A stretch of 64,000 bases of DNA from Aphelenchoides besseyi (GCA_024699855.1 JAMPIQ010000002.1:15314001-15378000); one strand, 5' to 3'. Numbered from the stretch's first letter, positions 1-12,311 are shown. Notes: generated by a model from the sequence alone, not told the origin. Numbers and translations: made by a program.

Positions 1-1
1 G

Positions 2-799
2 ACATGCGAAGGTCTTCTGATCTATTTCCGCAACTACTCCGAAATCTTCAGCGGCGAAGAACTTCCGTCGCCCAAGTCCTTACTTATGGTGATTCGATCT
101 AAGAAGCTGCTAATAACATCGAGTTTTAGGCCACAGTGGAAGCCAACAATCTTGCCGCAACGTCGAATGCCAAATCGTTGTATGTACGCGAAATGGAAGC
201 TGTTTGCGGTGGTGATACGCCGTACATCGGAACTGCCGAACTTGAGCGTGAGCATATTCGTTGTCGGAACGAAGCGATTCGAAACTTCAAAAACACCAAA
301 AAATTGGGAGGACCGGCACTTGCTCTTCAGTTCTTGGAGAAACTCGAAGAAGACATAACGGTAAGCAACAATGATCTCAACAAGCAACAGTATGGTCTTT
401 CAGGAATCGTATGAAAGTTTCGTTAAAGTCAACAACTCAAAGAATTTGTTCAAATCAATGCGAACGCCCGCCGTGCTTGTTTGCTTCATTGTCGTTTAAC
501 TATGTTTGTCAAGAGTTTCTGCAGCTTTTCGGATTGGATGCCATTGCGTCGATTTTCTCGCTTATGCTTACGTTGGTTATCATTGCACTTGGAACGTGGA
601 CGTACTCCAGATACAGCGGGTATGTTCGCGTATGCCCAGTCGATCATTGACATCCGAAAATCTTTTCAGTAACATTCGCGATTTGGCTCATGGAATCGAT
701 TCGGCTGTCGCGTGGATGTGGGAGAACTATCTGTCGCCGAGCTTCGGCACAACAATGGCCGTCGCTCGGCAAGTTCAATCTGTAAGCTCTAACCGTTAA
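2..799 (+). CDS. Atlastin GTPase, C-terminal part (5' end outside window)
   Basis: Atlastins are dynamin-like GTPases that fuse endoplasmic reticulum membranes. Only the C-terminal third is here, in five exons (2-88, 130-360, 404-493, 525-619, 670-799) whose junctions keep frame. The second exon matches the atlastin middle three-helix bundle: a Cys-Gly-Gly-Asp motif (EVCGGDTPYI), then Phe-Lys-x-Thr-Lys-Lys-x-Gly-Gly (FKNTKKLGG). It is followed by two hydrophobic segments (about residues 125-165 of the visible part) that form the intramembrane hairpin, and by an amphipathic tail rich in Trp (VAWMWENYL) like the family C-terminal helix that helps fusion. The GTPase domain lies upstream of the window. 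The last residues could change if GTAAGC at 783 is used as a donor. An AATAAA lies near 828. The identification is firm from order and motifs. Confidence 0.9.
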
Positions 800-934
800 T
801 GTAAATCTGTTTCATTGCATGAGTCGCGAATAAAAGAGGCTGACGTTCGGATTAGTAGAAGAAATTTATTTTGAAAGGCAGAACTGAACGGAGCGTTTAA
901 ATACAAAAAAGGAGATATAAATACCGAGGTGATT

Positions 935-1980
935 TCAAAGTGACTTTAATGTGATGTACACGCCCATTGCGATGATCAAGAAGGAGCTAACTAATTCGTG
1001 GCTGCCGTTTATTATCGTTTGCTCCGCAACGTTGGTGGCCGCTTCTACAGTTGCTGCTTCGACTTTGGCTGTGGCTTCCACGTCGTTTTCCTCGTCGAAC
1101 ATAACAGTGGTGGTCGGCAAAAGAGTTGTTGATTCTACAAATGGCTGTGGCAGCTCGTACAATTTGGATCCGATTAAAGCGGGGTTGATGGCACGTGCCG
1201 AAACAATCGGATAGAAGTGAGAGCCCTGACTGGTATCGTGAGCACTAAAATTAGGTATTTAGGGTCGAAGATTGCATCACTGTTACTTCAATTCGTCCGG
1301 TTGTGCACTTCCAGTGGCACCGAAAATGTAGTATTTATGATTCAGATTCCAGACGCGACCGTTCTTCGATGAAATCTGTGGTACGATTTGCATTACGAAC
1401 GAGCAACTTATACGCATATCTTGTACGCTGCCTTCGACTGAATCGAAGAGAATGGTGTGCTCCGTCTGAATTTGATTGAATTGAGTTTGTGTGATTGCAA
1501 GATACCGAATTCAAATAAGTGCGATCATTGGACTTTCCATCACCGTTGTACGAAACAAAAACTTCGGGCTCGCTGAATGCCGTTGCTTGTGGCGAAAGAA
1601 TACATTCGGCGACGTAATCATCGCCCTAAACAGTCATTTAACTTGTAATCTTGACTGGCATTTACCATTAGCGAATCGTGACTGAATCCGATAGCGATAT
1701 ATTGAAGGGGTGGCGGTGGAACGAGACTCGTGGCTGTTAACTCGACGGTCAACTTGTTGGGTCCGGACACGTAGAAGATCATACCTTAAAATCAATTGCC
1801 AATGATTTCTAGTTGTTTCAAAGATCTGTTACCCAATGTACAATCCAACATGGGATTGCAGCCGGCCGGTCGAAACAAACATCCCTTCGACTCGCCGCAA
1901 CCCGCTCGGCTCATATCCGCCCAAGTTGTGGAGCTGAGCAAAGCGAAGAGAATGTGCAGAAGCCGACCGTGTTGTGACAT
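935..1980 (-). CDS. Secreted DOMON-domain protein with C-terminal hydrophobic anchor
   Basis: DOMON domains bind haem or sugars in extracellular redox and adhesion proteins. The ATG at 1980 gives a signal peptide (hydrophobic stretch LLHILFALLSSTTWA), then a Cys-rich lead (CGESKGCLF, GCNP, LDC) of the kind that precedes DOMON in animal secreted forms. After an intron at 1785-1832 the DOMON core follows: a beta-rich stretch with YIAIGFSHDSLM, then DDYVAEC and VSYNGDGKSNDRTY. Three more short introns restore frame. A Thr/Glu/Val-rich linker leads to a C-terminal hydrophobic helix (SSFLIIAMGVYITL), so the protein is probably membrane- or GPI-anchored. No cytochrome b561 module follows, unlike ferric reductase-type DOMON proteins. 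It is convergent with the atlastin gene, and both 3' ends share about 135 bp. The substrate is unknown. Confidence 0.8.
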
Positions 1981-2186
1981 CTTAAACGATCATGCGAATA
2001 AGCTCGTAATGTCAATTGAAACACGTCGAAGTATCGAGTACACAAATAAGAAAAGTGAAAGAACGATCACGTTCGCCAGAAGTTGCCGATTGGAAAGGCA
2101 AACATTGAACAATTCGTTGGGTTCTGATTGTTGGACGTCGCCCAGCTTCGAATTTTACACTAAAAAAAGTACAATAGTCAAGAGGG

Positions 2187-2997
2187 GGAACCGATCGCTG
2201 ATTTCGAAGACAGACTTTCCGACGAGTTCGTTTTCCGAGTCTCGATGTGTAAAGAAATCAATTGGGTGAATGTGCCCACAACTTTGGAAGACGAAAAACT
2301 CGTTCGTTTTTCACACGTTTCGAAAAGATGCAATCTCGACAAATTGAAACAATTCGGTTCCAATTCACGAGAAACAATCGAAACGTTCAAACGCCGAACT
2401 TCTAAAGTTACCAGCATTCGAACCTTGTCGCCACTACGTACATTCGCAAACGCTATTCAAATGGACGATTCATTGTGTGATCTAATGAAAAGAAGTGTAA
2501 CTGTTTCTGATCATAGAGACCGTAGAATATCATATCGATTGTGCGAATGTCGAAAAGGCACGGTTCTAAACTGCGACATACGAAGAAGAAAGTCAAAGCC
2601 TTTAAAAGGTCCTGATTTGACAATGACGAATCATCGACGAAACGAGAACCTGCGGCGAACGCATTGGCAGTGAAAGCCAACAGGTTACGCGAACAGATCA
2701 CCTCGGGTATTAATCGTTGTCAAGGTTCGGACGCGTTTTTTACGAACCTTCAATCTAACGTGCTTATCCGCTTAATAACCACATTCGGAAGGCGTTTATG
2801 ACGATTCGCGCGTTTTGACTTCTGCAACAACCCCCAAAGGCATTAGCAAGAACTTCCCCAATCTCAAGGTCATTGAAGCAAAAAAGACAACCGCTTTTGA
2901 CTGTTGGGATCATAAGAACAAAATGAAAGACATGATTTGGTCAAAAAGAAGCTTGAGCCAACGTATCAGTTTAACATTAGATACCTATTCTGAGTAG
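2187..2997 (+). CDS. Possible multi-exon gene of unknown product
   Basis: An open frame runs from about 2187 to 2673 (about 160 codons, basic, Arg/Ser-rich). Further open stretches in other frames follow at about 2630-2800 (helical, with REQITSGINRCQ) and about 2780-2997 (with TSATTPKGISKNFPNLKV), ending at TAG. These could be exons joined by short introns, but I could not place convincing splice sites at every junction. I recognise no domain. It lies upstream of and divergent from the DOMON gene. It may equally be chance open frames. Confidence 0.2.
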
Positions 2998-5103
2998 CTT
3001 TCAAAGCTGTAGTGTCCATTTGTGAGTCACGTCAAAACGAGTGAGCACGAACAATGGGAAGTATCACGAGTAAATAGAATAGCAATGTTGAATTGTCGCG
3101 CGCTCGATTGAAAACGATCGTGTTGACCGTTTAAGAGACGAACAATCGCCCAACGATGTTTTTGTATTGCGAACCGGAAAAGAGCAATTGAGCACGAAAC
3201 TAATCAGTCAAGTCGATCGAAGAACTGTGCTGCAATAGAGGCCGACTGATTGGTGAGTTTCGTACGTGGGTTTAAGTTCAATTTTGCACTTGTCAATTCG
3301 TACTATTGAATGTCGAACCTTCTTCCTTCCACCGGAACGGGTTGCGATAACGACAAAAACCGTTGAATCGAAAAACGAGATCCCGTTGGCGGTAGTTCCC
3401 GATCAACGGCCATCTTTCCGCTTGTTTTCATTGCACCCTTCAAGATTCTAAATCGTTGATTCAAATTGACTTGTCGCCGAGAGGATTAAACAAGTGAAGT
3501 GCAGTCGCTGAATCCGAGTTTTTTGTGCGATGCGTTCGATTTTGATTGCAATTTATGCGGGAGTCTCACAACAAAAGAGCGAGCATTCATGATGTAGTTG
3601 TGTGGCGAGATTCTTGTTGTCGTGCGGTCATCACGTCGTTGGGTGGCGATAATCGCGCCATCGACGTGCGTGAAAGTCGATCAGAGAGAAGAACGGCATA
3701 ATTACTTGTTTCGTAACGGCACACGCAAATCCATGCAAGTATACGAAGTGCGGTAATGAGAACGTTTAGGCGAACATAAGTGGTGAAAAGTAGACAAAAC
3801 TTCCGTTTACTATAAAACCGAAGACTGTTAAGCCGAGAAGCAATTACCAGTGAAAAACGACTGTCCTCCTCGCGTGCCTTTTAGTTCCGCCAATAGTTTT
3901 ACGATCGGTTCTCATTACTCGGAAATTAGTTGATGTCGTTAACTTGGACGTCTATTTGCCCGTGCTTCAGAAGTTTTTCTATCATCAACTATTACACAAA
4001 GAAGATGGTCGCGAAAAGAAGATGGTTGAAGGAATCGAAAACCCCCCCCCCCCCCCCCCAACCGACACGCTCTCGGATAAGGTATCTAATGACCGTTCAG
4101 TTTTGCTGATTAATATCTTTGAGTGCGCAAACCCTTTCGTTCAGTTGTTGACCGGCACCAAAAGCAAGAGTGATTTCGGCGCATTTCCTTAGCATACGAA
4201 AGTGTTCAGGAACATAGTCGAGAATTAACGAAAGGATGGAAAAATTATTCAGTGATATATGGGCTCAGTAAACAGTTAGTTCAACAAAATCGAGAGCTGA
4301 TCATCGGCGGTTGTCAAAACAAACCGCATTTTATTGGCACTAGTCCAAAATGTTGCAACAAACCACCTGTTCATTGGAAGATGTCGGTCGGTGCTAAGTT
4401 CAATTTGCTGGTCACACCGAAAAAGCTCCGATTGCAAATCGCACTTTTGATTTCTTAATTTCGCCATAAATCAAGTTCACGTTATCAATTGGAGACTTTT
4501 TTCACAACCAAAGCGGTACGGAGGTCATTTGTTCGATGTCTGCGGTATCAATCGGTGGAATCTCGAAACCAATTCAACTACTCGACCATCGGAAACAAGC
4601 TTTTAAATTCATGTAGCAACCTCCATGAGCAGTTCGAAGACAAGTGAATGATCAATTTAAACAATCTCCCATGAAACAACATTCACAAGTTGTCTGATAT
4701 TGTGTGGAACATCAAGAGAAACGATTGAATGAAACAACAGAAATCACGAAAAAACACCACAAATTGACTGTTTGTTGCTCGCAAATTGCGCGAAATTCTT
4801 TCTTGGCGGTTTTCTGTTTACGTGTGATTAGCCGAAATCACTGCGCGAGAGTTGTCGTAAAGAGCAGACATTAATTACGTTTAGTCACAACTCGCTTTTT
4901 CGGCTTTCACCTTTTCGTTAAGTGACAAAGAGCATCTTGAGCTATTGGAATGTAACGAAAATGAACTTGTTGTCATGTTTAATGCGATTACTTTTAGGGT
5001 CTAAATTGTTCGATGCACAGTTTGAATGAGTTTATGTTGTCTAGATCGCATCATTTATAATAGAAGCATGAATAATTAGTGAATACAACAAAACTTTGTG
5101 GAG
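2998..5103. other. Region without a supported gene
   Basis: Short open frames at 3944-4192 and 4171-4458 (+) carry no recognisable domain; the first is interrupted by a poly-C run that would encode polyproline. No RNA gene, transposon terminus or repeat shared with the rest of the window was seen. It is probably intergenic or promoter DNA for the divergent neighbours. Confidence 0.4.
4042..4059. repeat. Poly-C homopolymer (18 C)
   Basis: An uninterrupted run of C preceded by four A and followed by AACCG. Such a run is rare in this AT-leaning sequence. It may be a length-variable microsatellite or an assembly-sensitive site. Confidence 0.9.
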
Positions 5104-5759
5104 TTATTTTCGTCCGAAATTGAAGGGATTTCGACCCGCATGAACTTTGAGATAACGTTGTTTTCGAGTCAAAACCGTCTGGTCGTCGGCTTCGCCATCA
5201 ATTTGTACGTAGTGAAGAACTGAAAAACTTTGCAAGTAATCGACAATCATTAGCTGTTGTCACACAAATAGACGATAACTTACAGTGTTTTTTGCATTCC
5301 GTAACTCGTTTCAAGTAGATGTTTGTGAATGGTGCATAGATGGCTTCTTGAATACTCATCTTGTTGTAATACTCGCACGTAAAGACATTTCGTCCACCGA
5401 CATAACCGTAGACTGCCGCTTTGCATTCCGAATCCTTCAAACAACCGGCCAAGCAATTGTCTTAAAATGAACGTTTAAGGAGTTGACGATGAAGTAGATA
5501 TACCCTCGGTCACGTCGTAGGGATTGGCAATCACTTTGTATGGGGAGTGAGCAATTCCGATATCTCGATCATCGTAGTGAATAAAACATTCGCACAACTG
5601 ACAAGGTGAACCGAAATGACCTGAAATTGAACAAGTGACTAATTAGCTATGGCTAATCAAGTAGGGAGAACACAATAAAAACTTAAACTCACTTTCTCTG
5701 GCATTTACAGAAACAAGAAACAAACTCAACAAGAGGATTCCAATGAGATTTCTAAGCAT
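5104..5759 (-). CDS. Small secreted Cys-rich protein, PAN/Apple-like
   Basis: The ATG at 5759 gives a clear signal peptide (LIGILLLSLFLVSVNA). Short introns join four exons. The mature part has a Cys pattern CQLCECF, then CLAGCLKDSECKAAVYGYV, then CEYYNK, then ECKKHC, ending in a basic tail at TAA 5104. The spacing of Cys around a D/N-C-L-x-x-C-L-x-D-x-x-C-x-A core resembles the PAN/Apple fold used for protein or sugar binding in secreted invertebrate proteins. This is pattern recognition, not an alignment. An upstream in-frame start at 5825 would add 22 residues without a signal peptide at the very N-terminus, so 5759 is preferred. No catalytic residues are expected. Confidence 0.6.
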
Positions 5760-6368
5760 TTTGTTCGTGAATTTCGAAGTTGTAAATGAAAGTGAAAATC
5801 GCCATTGACACCCCCGATTTCGCATTGTTTTAACGGACCGGCTCTGATATCCGGTTTAGTCGCCCATTCGGGGTCAATCGGCTTCAAGTTGGGCGGAGAT
5901 GCCGCGAATCGCCTCCAGCCATCGTTTACACCTTTTGTTTGCAGCAAAAAATTTCGGAAATTCCCCAAATCGGATTACGCAAAAACATTTTCGATGAAAA
6001 AACGAAAAAAATGCCCTTCGGCTTCGACGATGTGATATGAGGACTTGATGACCTTGCAAAAGTAGTGAAGGTCTTAGTTTTAACGGAATGGCGATCTCAT
6101 TTGGAGCCTTGAAGTTACGGTAAAGTCGATTGAAGGGTTTTTGATTTTCGTTCATGTCTTTGATCGTTTGAGTCCTAGACTTCGGTTCTCGATTAAACGA
6201 AACGCCAGAAACTTGCGGAAAAACGGCCGCATCGTCCGGGACTCTTGTGCGCACATTCCCGTGTTGAGTGAGTCTCGTGGTCGGCCAAAAGATGAACGTT
6301 AACTGAACAAAACTTGTTGGGAATCCAAGGTCAGAATGTGTTGATTAGGCACTGTAAAGTGGTCAAAC

Positions 6369-7925
6369 TTGTTGGACGTCTCAGAGCTTCTAAACCAAAG
6401 ATCTCAAAGTTTGGGCGAAGTTCCGGTAAGAATTCAGTTCGATGTTTTCGCAAGTGCTGTAGACTTGTTATTCGCTATGATAATATCCAAAGTCTTCGAA
6501 GAGTCGTCGGAATCCAAAAATCCTCATTACACAAATCTATTGGACTTCATCGACGAGACAACGTTCTACTACTCGATAACGTTCTATTACACGATGAAGT
6601 CCGATAACTTGACCCAATTTTTGTGGAAAACTACGATGATTCGCGTTGAGGGCGATACCTTTCCAATTGAGCCAAAAGTAATGGGGACGTTGGATTGTAA
6701 AATTGAAAATGGAAAGCTGAGTCCGTGTGGCCAATACTTCTACTCATTGGGTACCGCGGGTACTGAGGATTTTGAAGAGTACGTTTTCCGTAAAATCCAC
6801 GTAGAAACCCTTGAGCTCACCACCTATCGTTTTTCTAAAAAACTATCTATTGATACTCATCATATCCCTCCAGTGAGATTTTATTTCACGTCTTCTTATA
6901 ATCTTATGCTTATCAATGTTTTCCCCAATGAACCTTTCTCTCAAGTATACCAAAAGATATCTATTGAGCGTACGCATGCCTACAAATTTGAGTTTGATGA
7001 GGTAATTGCCCGTGAATTCCAATTCACAAGATAGTTCTAGAATAACTTATTGATTCATCTAACTCGTCTGAAGATCCCCGATCTTCCATATAAGTTTGAG
7101 TCCTTACATGAGAATGAGCACACATTGCATTGGGCTTTTGACGTCGTTGATGATCCGTTATTTTTCTTCAACGAGCACATCGATGGCAGTGTGTACACAC
7201 TTGACTACGAGAACGACACTAAATGGGTGAAGAATACGGTCGAAGGCCCCAAAACCGATGCAAGTTGTCCTTACGATTTACACGTTGACACCAAGTTGTT
7301 TAGCCGTGGGACGTCGGTTGTTCGAGAAAAATTTATAATGGAAATGGTATTATGTCTATTGAGGGATACGGTTTCAATGATTTGGGTGATAGCAAGGCTA
7401 CCAAATGCTATCAACTCATATTTGACCGAGCGAATCATAGATGCAGGTAATCTACCTTTTCATCCTCTCATCTACCTCTAGAAAGAATACTGATTTTGTT
7501 CTTATTGTAACAACGTAAAACTTGAGATATGTGCTTTAGTACTCCGATGTTGTTTAGACGTGTGGCTTTGTTTACAAGTAGACATTACGATATAATTGTA
7601 AACAAAACCAAGACCCTGTTCGTTATGAATCAATATGCCTCGTGCGGACGCGAATACCAATCAGCTCGTTTCTTCGAAATGTTGGATCTCCGGCCATCAC
7701 TGCGTCACCTATCTTTCCACGTCATAAACGATTTGCTTCGGGTAACACAGTTTTGAGATTTTGACTAGGAGTCAATTTCAGAAGAGAATGAGCTCCCGGC
7801 AACGTCGTCGACTTTCGTCGGCCGATTTGAACTCACATGTCAAGCGATACGTGAGCTACGAAGAAGCCAACATTCTACTTCGACAGCTGTTACCTCAAGC
7901 CAATTCTGACAACTCTAACTGTTAG
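6369..7925 (+). CDS. Uncharacterised multi-exon protein (left-arm copy, intact)
   Basis: I do not recognise the family. The long first coding block runs to about 6999, where GAG|GTAATT...CTAG (to about 7036) joins it in frame to AATAACTTATTG. Further inferred introns join a segment with YTLDYENDTKW to one with IMSIEGYGFNDLGDSKATKC, then a segment with TTPMLFRRVALFTSRHYDII, then a basic final exon starting KRMSSRQRRRLS and ending at TAG 7925. The protein is beta-rich with repeated aromatic strands, so a propeller-like fold is possible but unproven. The start is uncertain: the first in-frame codon is TTG at 6369, and a first exon may lie upstream. A near-identical copy in the right arm carries frameshifts, whereas this one is open. 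Confidence 0.5.
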
Positions 7926-8020
7926 CAATTCCTTCATTGATCTCACTTTGTTCTTATTTGATGTACACGCGAAGATTGAACGGCAATTTATTGGGTTATT
8001 AAAAAACAAACAGTTAAAGT

Positions 8021-9020
8021 TCACATGTTTGTAATTAAAGAAGTAAAATGTATTTCATATACTTCACTCAGTATTTTCAGGTAATCCTTTTGATCAACGT
8101 AAATCCACGAATGGCCGGCAATTCCCCATTCCATGTCCCAAGAATTCTTCACAAGCACGTGAATTTCGGTTGGTGTGATCGCCCATCCCAGTAACACCAA
8201 CGCGTGTTTGCCTTTAAAAGAATGCCAACGTCTAGGTTTAAAGACATTTTTTGCATCGTCAAGACGTCCGTCGAGGTTTTTGTGGTTGCGGAACTCATTC
8301 GTAGCATCGATAACTAAAATAACTCATTGTGTCGCATATGAGTTGTTAGTCATACCCGCAATTAATGCGTTTGCTTCCAGTTTGGTCTTCAAAGCATCGA
8401 TACTCAATTGCTTGAGCTGCTTGACTGCAATCTTGTTTTTTACGGACCCGATATATTTCACACATTCGTTCGGTCGACCATCATATTCTCGTCCATAACT
8501 GCACTGCTTGCTTCCGTCGGCGCTACTCATACAAAATCCTTGTTGTAGGTGGGCAGCAGAATTCAAATACCTAAAGATCGCCTTTTACACACGCGACGAG
8601 TTTGAGCAAAATGCATTGTTGGATAACTTACCATAAGAGTTGGAACATCGGCTTATCCAAATCGCCTTGCATTCGAAGACAATCCAACACAGATTGAAAT
8701 GAAATCTTGAATTGACATTTCCGTTTCCAATAGTGCGGCTGCGGCCATATAGCCACAGCTGTTCACTCCTTCTAAAATATTGAAGATCGTGCGTATCTTA
8801 ATAAATCCCAAACCTGGTTGAGCAACGACTCTTGGATTGTAGATTTGAGTGGTGTCCCATCGACACGTCCTCTGATGACCTGGTTTCGTCGTTTTCTAAA
8901 TTCGTTAAACATATCATTGACAAACAGTCTTTGTAGACTTACATCACGCACAGCCCTTTGGCCCAGGACTTTGCACCAGATACACAAAGACAAAAGAATT
9001 GTAATCACAACGCAGTTCAT
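8021..9020 (-). pseudogene. Cathepsin-like (papain family) gene copy, catalytically dead
   Basis: This is homologous to the right-arm protease at 23613-24795 along its whole length: signal peptide (MNCVVITILLSLCIWC), a CRWDTT block, the catalytic-Cys region, the GFCMSS..GREYDG block, HALVLLGW with the active-site His, VKNSWDMEWG with the active-site Asn, and the C-terminal ..TNM at 8021. Two changes argue against activity. Where the partner has Ser-Cys-Met-Ala-Ala, this copy has Gly-Tyr-Met-Ala-Ala, so the nucleophile Cys is Tyr. Just after MSIQ a deletion of about 17 nt relative to the partner breaks the frame before the QSVLDC block. It could be a non-catalytic paralogue only if splicing repairs the frame, so pseudogene is the simpler reading. 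Confidence 0.65.
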
Positions 9021-9322
9021 TTCGGTCCTAATTTGAAATAAACAGCAAAAAATTGAAATCGATCAGCAATGAAATGTTGCAATTTCCTTGATTCAACGTT
9101 TTAAGCGTCAATCAGTTCTGTCCGTTCAGTCGCCTTCCTTTCAGTTGTGTGTCCTTCGCTCTCTTTCGCTTCACTTTCAAAAACAGCTGGGAAAAAAACC
9201 ACTGAACGGAACGTTTCACACGAACGGGAACTCCGACTAAGAGTGTTTTGGGTGTCGAAAATCGGTGGTAACTTCTTTTGTCGTTCAGTAATTTCTTTGC
9301 CATTTAAGAACTGAAGTTGACT

Positions 9323-12311
9323 TACAAATTCTTATTGACACAAATGAGAGGTTGAATCCAGTTTCCTTTTTTTCGAGCACACCGCAACTTTGTATCACAA
9401 TACAAGCGTCACTTCAGTAACTCTGTTACTCGAACTTTCAGCTACTTCTCACAACGATTATCGAGTCTTCTCCAACTGTATTCAGCTTCTCTAATAAACA
9501 GTTTCATTTATTCTATAGCAGATCAAGTTTGTGACCTATCTTAACATAACTTTTATTCAAATAAAGAGTCCAAATACATTCATTGATCAGTTTCTGCATA
9601 GTTGACCTTAAGAATCCGACTAGTTCATAATTTTTATTATATTACCGATTCCAACGCAATCAAAACGTGATCTTTCCATCAATCAATTAGATTCAGCACA
9701 TCTAACAACAATCGAAATTGCTTACGAAAACTTGTGATATCAAAAATGGATTATACAAGGTGTTTGAACTTTATGTACTGTTCGGTCCGCGCCTTACGTC
9801 GAGTTCTTCGAGATTAACGGATAACAATTTATTTAACGGTGAGAGAATTAGCAACAATAAAAGATATCTGAACAACCCCAAAAAACGGGGACTCATTAAC
9901 TTCCGCCCAAGCTTTCCTCAACAGAACGCCAACAACCGGAGAAGCTACCGTTGCCAGAATGGTCAGGACCGAACATGTACGATCTTCATATCAAAGACGA
10001 AAAAGTCACCTAAACGAAGTATCTTCGATATTCCAACACTTGTTTGTTTCAATGGTTGACGTTTTGAAACGACTGACTCAGAGCGATGTGGACGAAGATC
10101 TTCTAATTGAGTTTAAATTGACTTGGAAAGGAGTTTGTCTGCAAAGTTGCTCGTTTTGAACCGTCCGGTCGACGTCCTGTATTTGCGCTTCAGATGGTTG
10201 TTTGAAAATGCGAAGTCCAAGCAAATAATAAATACGTTACGCGTCCCCCCTTCCCTAAGTTTAGACCTCAGTTTCGCGACTGCACTTCCCGGACCCATCG
10301 TGCACATCTGTTTTGTGTTAAAGAATGAAAATAAACGATGAGGACGAGAGGATGCGTTTGAAAAGTTTAAGAGATGACCCTTGAGAACCTTTCGTAAACA
10401 TTTACGAAAAGTTTTTCTTTTAATTAGTCATTTGACTGGTGGCTTAGACTCTCGGAGTGAAATTCAATCAGCGATGGGATTATGTTGTTGTTCAGTTGAT
10501 CACTCCACTACCGTTCTCTTTTACACGATTGCGTTTAGCAACCGGTTTGTTTCCAAACTCAACTTTGCTCTTTGCGATAATTTACATTTGACGAGAAGTT
10601 CAAACAAATGGAAACTTTGCATTTCAATCACAAAGCGACGCCTCTCATTTTGAATGTTCGATTAACTACATTGCGTACAATTTCAACGCTTGTTCTCGTT
10701 TCTACAGTTTTGGAAATTGCGCGAAAACCATGTGATTCATTGGGTTGCTCGGCGATGTTGAAATTGCATGATGGCAAAGAAGAGAATGAGCACAATTCCG
10801 AAGTGTTTACTTAATTTAGAGGTTAGTCAGACAGCGAATGTCGAAGTGGATCGGCGGTCCGTAGATGGGGCTCAGCGCCCATGGGGGATGTTCATTTTGT
10901 TTGTTGTCGTTGCGGCTTCGTGTCTCTATCGCGCAGTTGCCCTTCCAACTTCTGCATCCGACCTCACGGATTCGATCCCCAACTGTTGAGCTTTTCCCGA
11001 ATACGTGCGGCACCGTGTGTGTGGAAGGGTGTAGGATATCAATTGGCGGACTGTGTGAACTTTTCCGCCGCCAAACAGCACAACACACGGTTTCCGTTGG
11101 CAAACGAAGAGCGGGAATTGTAGTTCCACTCTTCGTTCGACTCGATGATGGAGTTTATTTTGGTGGTCTGTAAATCTCGTCCGCTTGTTCAACACGTGTG
11201 CGAACTTTGTCGAAGCGATTATTTGACCTTTTCACAATAATTTTACATGGACGTGTATTTACACAATTCGTTTGCGAGTTTCCCCGAAGCCACCAAACGC
11301 TTTTTCCGTTCGCTTAGTCATCGACTATGCATCAAGTTTTACGGTGATTTGCTTCGGGAACTAACTGTTCGAATGGGAAATTAGTTGATTGACGCTCTTT
11401 ATGGTCAAGTGAGTCACGACATTAAACTTTACGTCTAACTCGTTTAATGGGGCTCTTTATTTAGCCTAAGGATAGGGTTTGTCATGCGGAAGCTCTTCAG
11501 TCGACTTCTGCGGCATAAACGGATCATTAGCCGCGATCAATCAGCGTCACTGTTTTCATGGTCTTTTTAAACTGTGGAATTGAAAAACGCGTAGACGTTA
11601 AACCCGAAGGTCATTGCGGTTGTTTCGCGCAGTCGCACAGCCGCCCAACAAAAATCTTTTGCCCATCGTTCCGTGTTATGAGTTACCCAATTTCGAGTTG
11701 AATTCATGTTCCCCGTTTCGATTAGAAGACGAACCGAAATGCTTTCAAATCGACAACTGAAAACATTCCCAGTGATTGTTCGAGACTATTTTCTCGTTTA
11801 CACTCATTGAGGCAAACATGTCCATTGAGAGCCGCCGGTTTATGATGCCTTTTATTGCTTACCGTTTGATTCGGAATTGTACGTTGAAACCAAAGAGCTC
11901 TCAAGTCCACAGCTTTTGAAGTTGTTTCGCAATCGACGGTTTTTCGTTAATTTCGAGAAATCTGTTGGAGCGGAAAGTCGACTCCAAACAATGGGATCTC
12001 GAAGACTTTTGGTTTGAAGTCGACTCATTGACGTGGTATGTTGCTTGTGAAATTACTTTTAGACATCGGCAATTTCCGAGCTCTTACTTCTCCGACCGCA
12101 ATCTCCGTCTAATAATAATTAGCAACGTTTTCCGGGGAGAGCGCGAAACGGAGGCCGCTCCGAAATGTTCTCACATTCGCGTGTTGTCCGCGTAAACGGC
12201 AAACTTGTTGCGTGTCCGATCCAATTTTCCTTTCACCATTTACGCGGCTTTCTCTTCTAGACGAATGGAGGATATGATTTTCAGAGGAGGTATCAGAGTG
12301 CTTTCGTAACA
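9323..12311. other. Long region without a firm gene; weak TFIIA-like fragment
   Basis: About 3 kb between the inverted-repeat arm and the next small gene. At about 10020-10159 (+) one frame reads MVDVLKRLTQSDVDEDLLIEF followed by KLTW, which resembles the first helices of TFIIA alpha (GVDEQVLQELKxLW), but no matching C-terminal TFIIA-beta block was found. Short overlapping frames on both strands at 10381-11195 show no domain. No repeat or RNA gene was recognised at 11200-12300. Confidence 0.35.

Larger units (their letters stand above)
6153..9322. repeat. Left arm of a large inverted repeat
   Basis: This segment is the reverse complement of 23303-26661. Two blocks are nearly identical: 6153-about 8025 against about 24793-26661, and about 9110-9322 against 23303-23500. 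The block between them, holding the cathepsin-like gene, is clearly homologous but much more diverged. Outer boundary: the match stops after ATGTCTTTGATCG at 6153 (CGATCAAAGACAT ending at about 26661). Inner boundary: it stops near GAAGTTGA at 9322 (TCAACTTC at 23298-23305). The arms are separated by about 14 kb. Confidence 0.95.

Noticed and set aside
5726..6254. Possible THAP-like zinc finger on the minus strand (FPKFFAANKRCKRWLEAIRG)
   Set aside because: The C-terminal His/Phe of the THAP motif and the first Cys pair are not in place, and the frame crosses the edge of the inverted repeat, where the homology ends mid-frame.
10816..11195. Overlapping frames of 70-102 codons on both strands
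   Set aside because: Mirror-image open frames with no domain; typical of stop-poor noncoding DNA.
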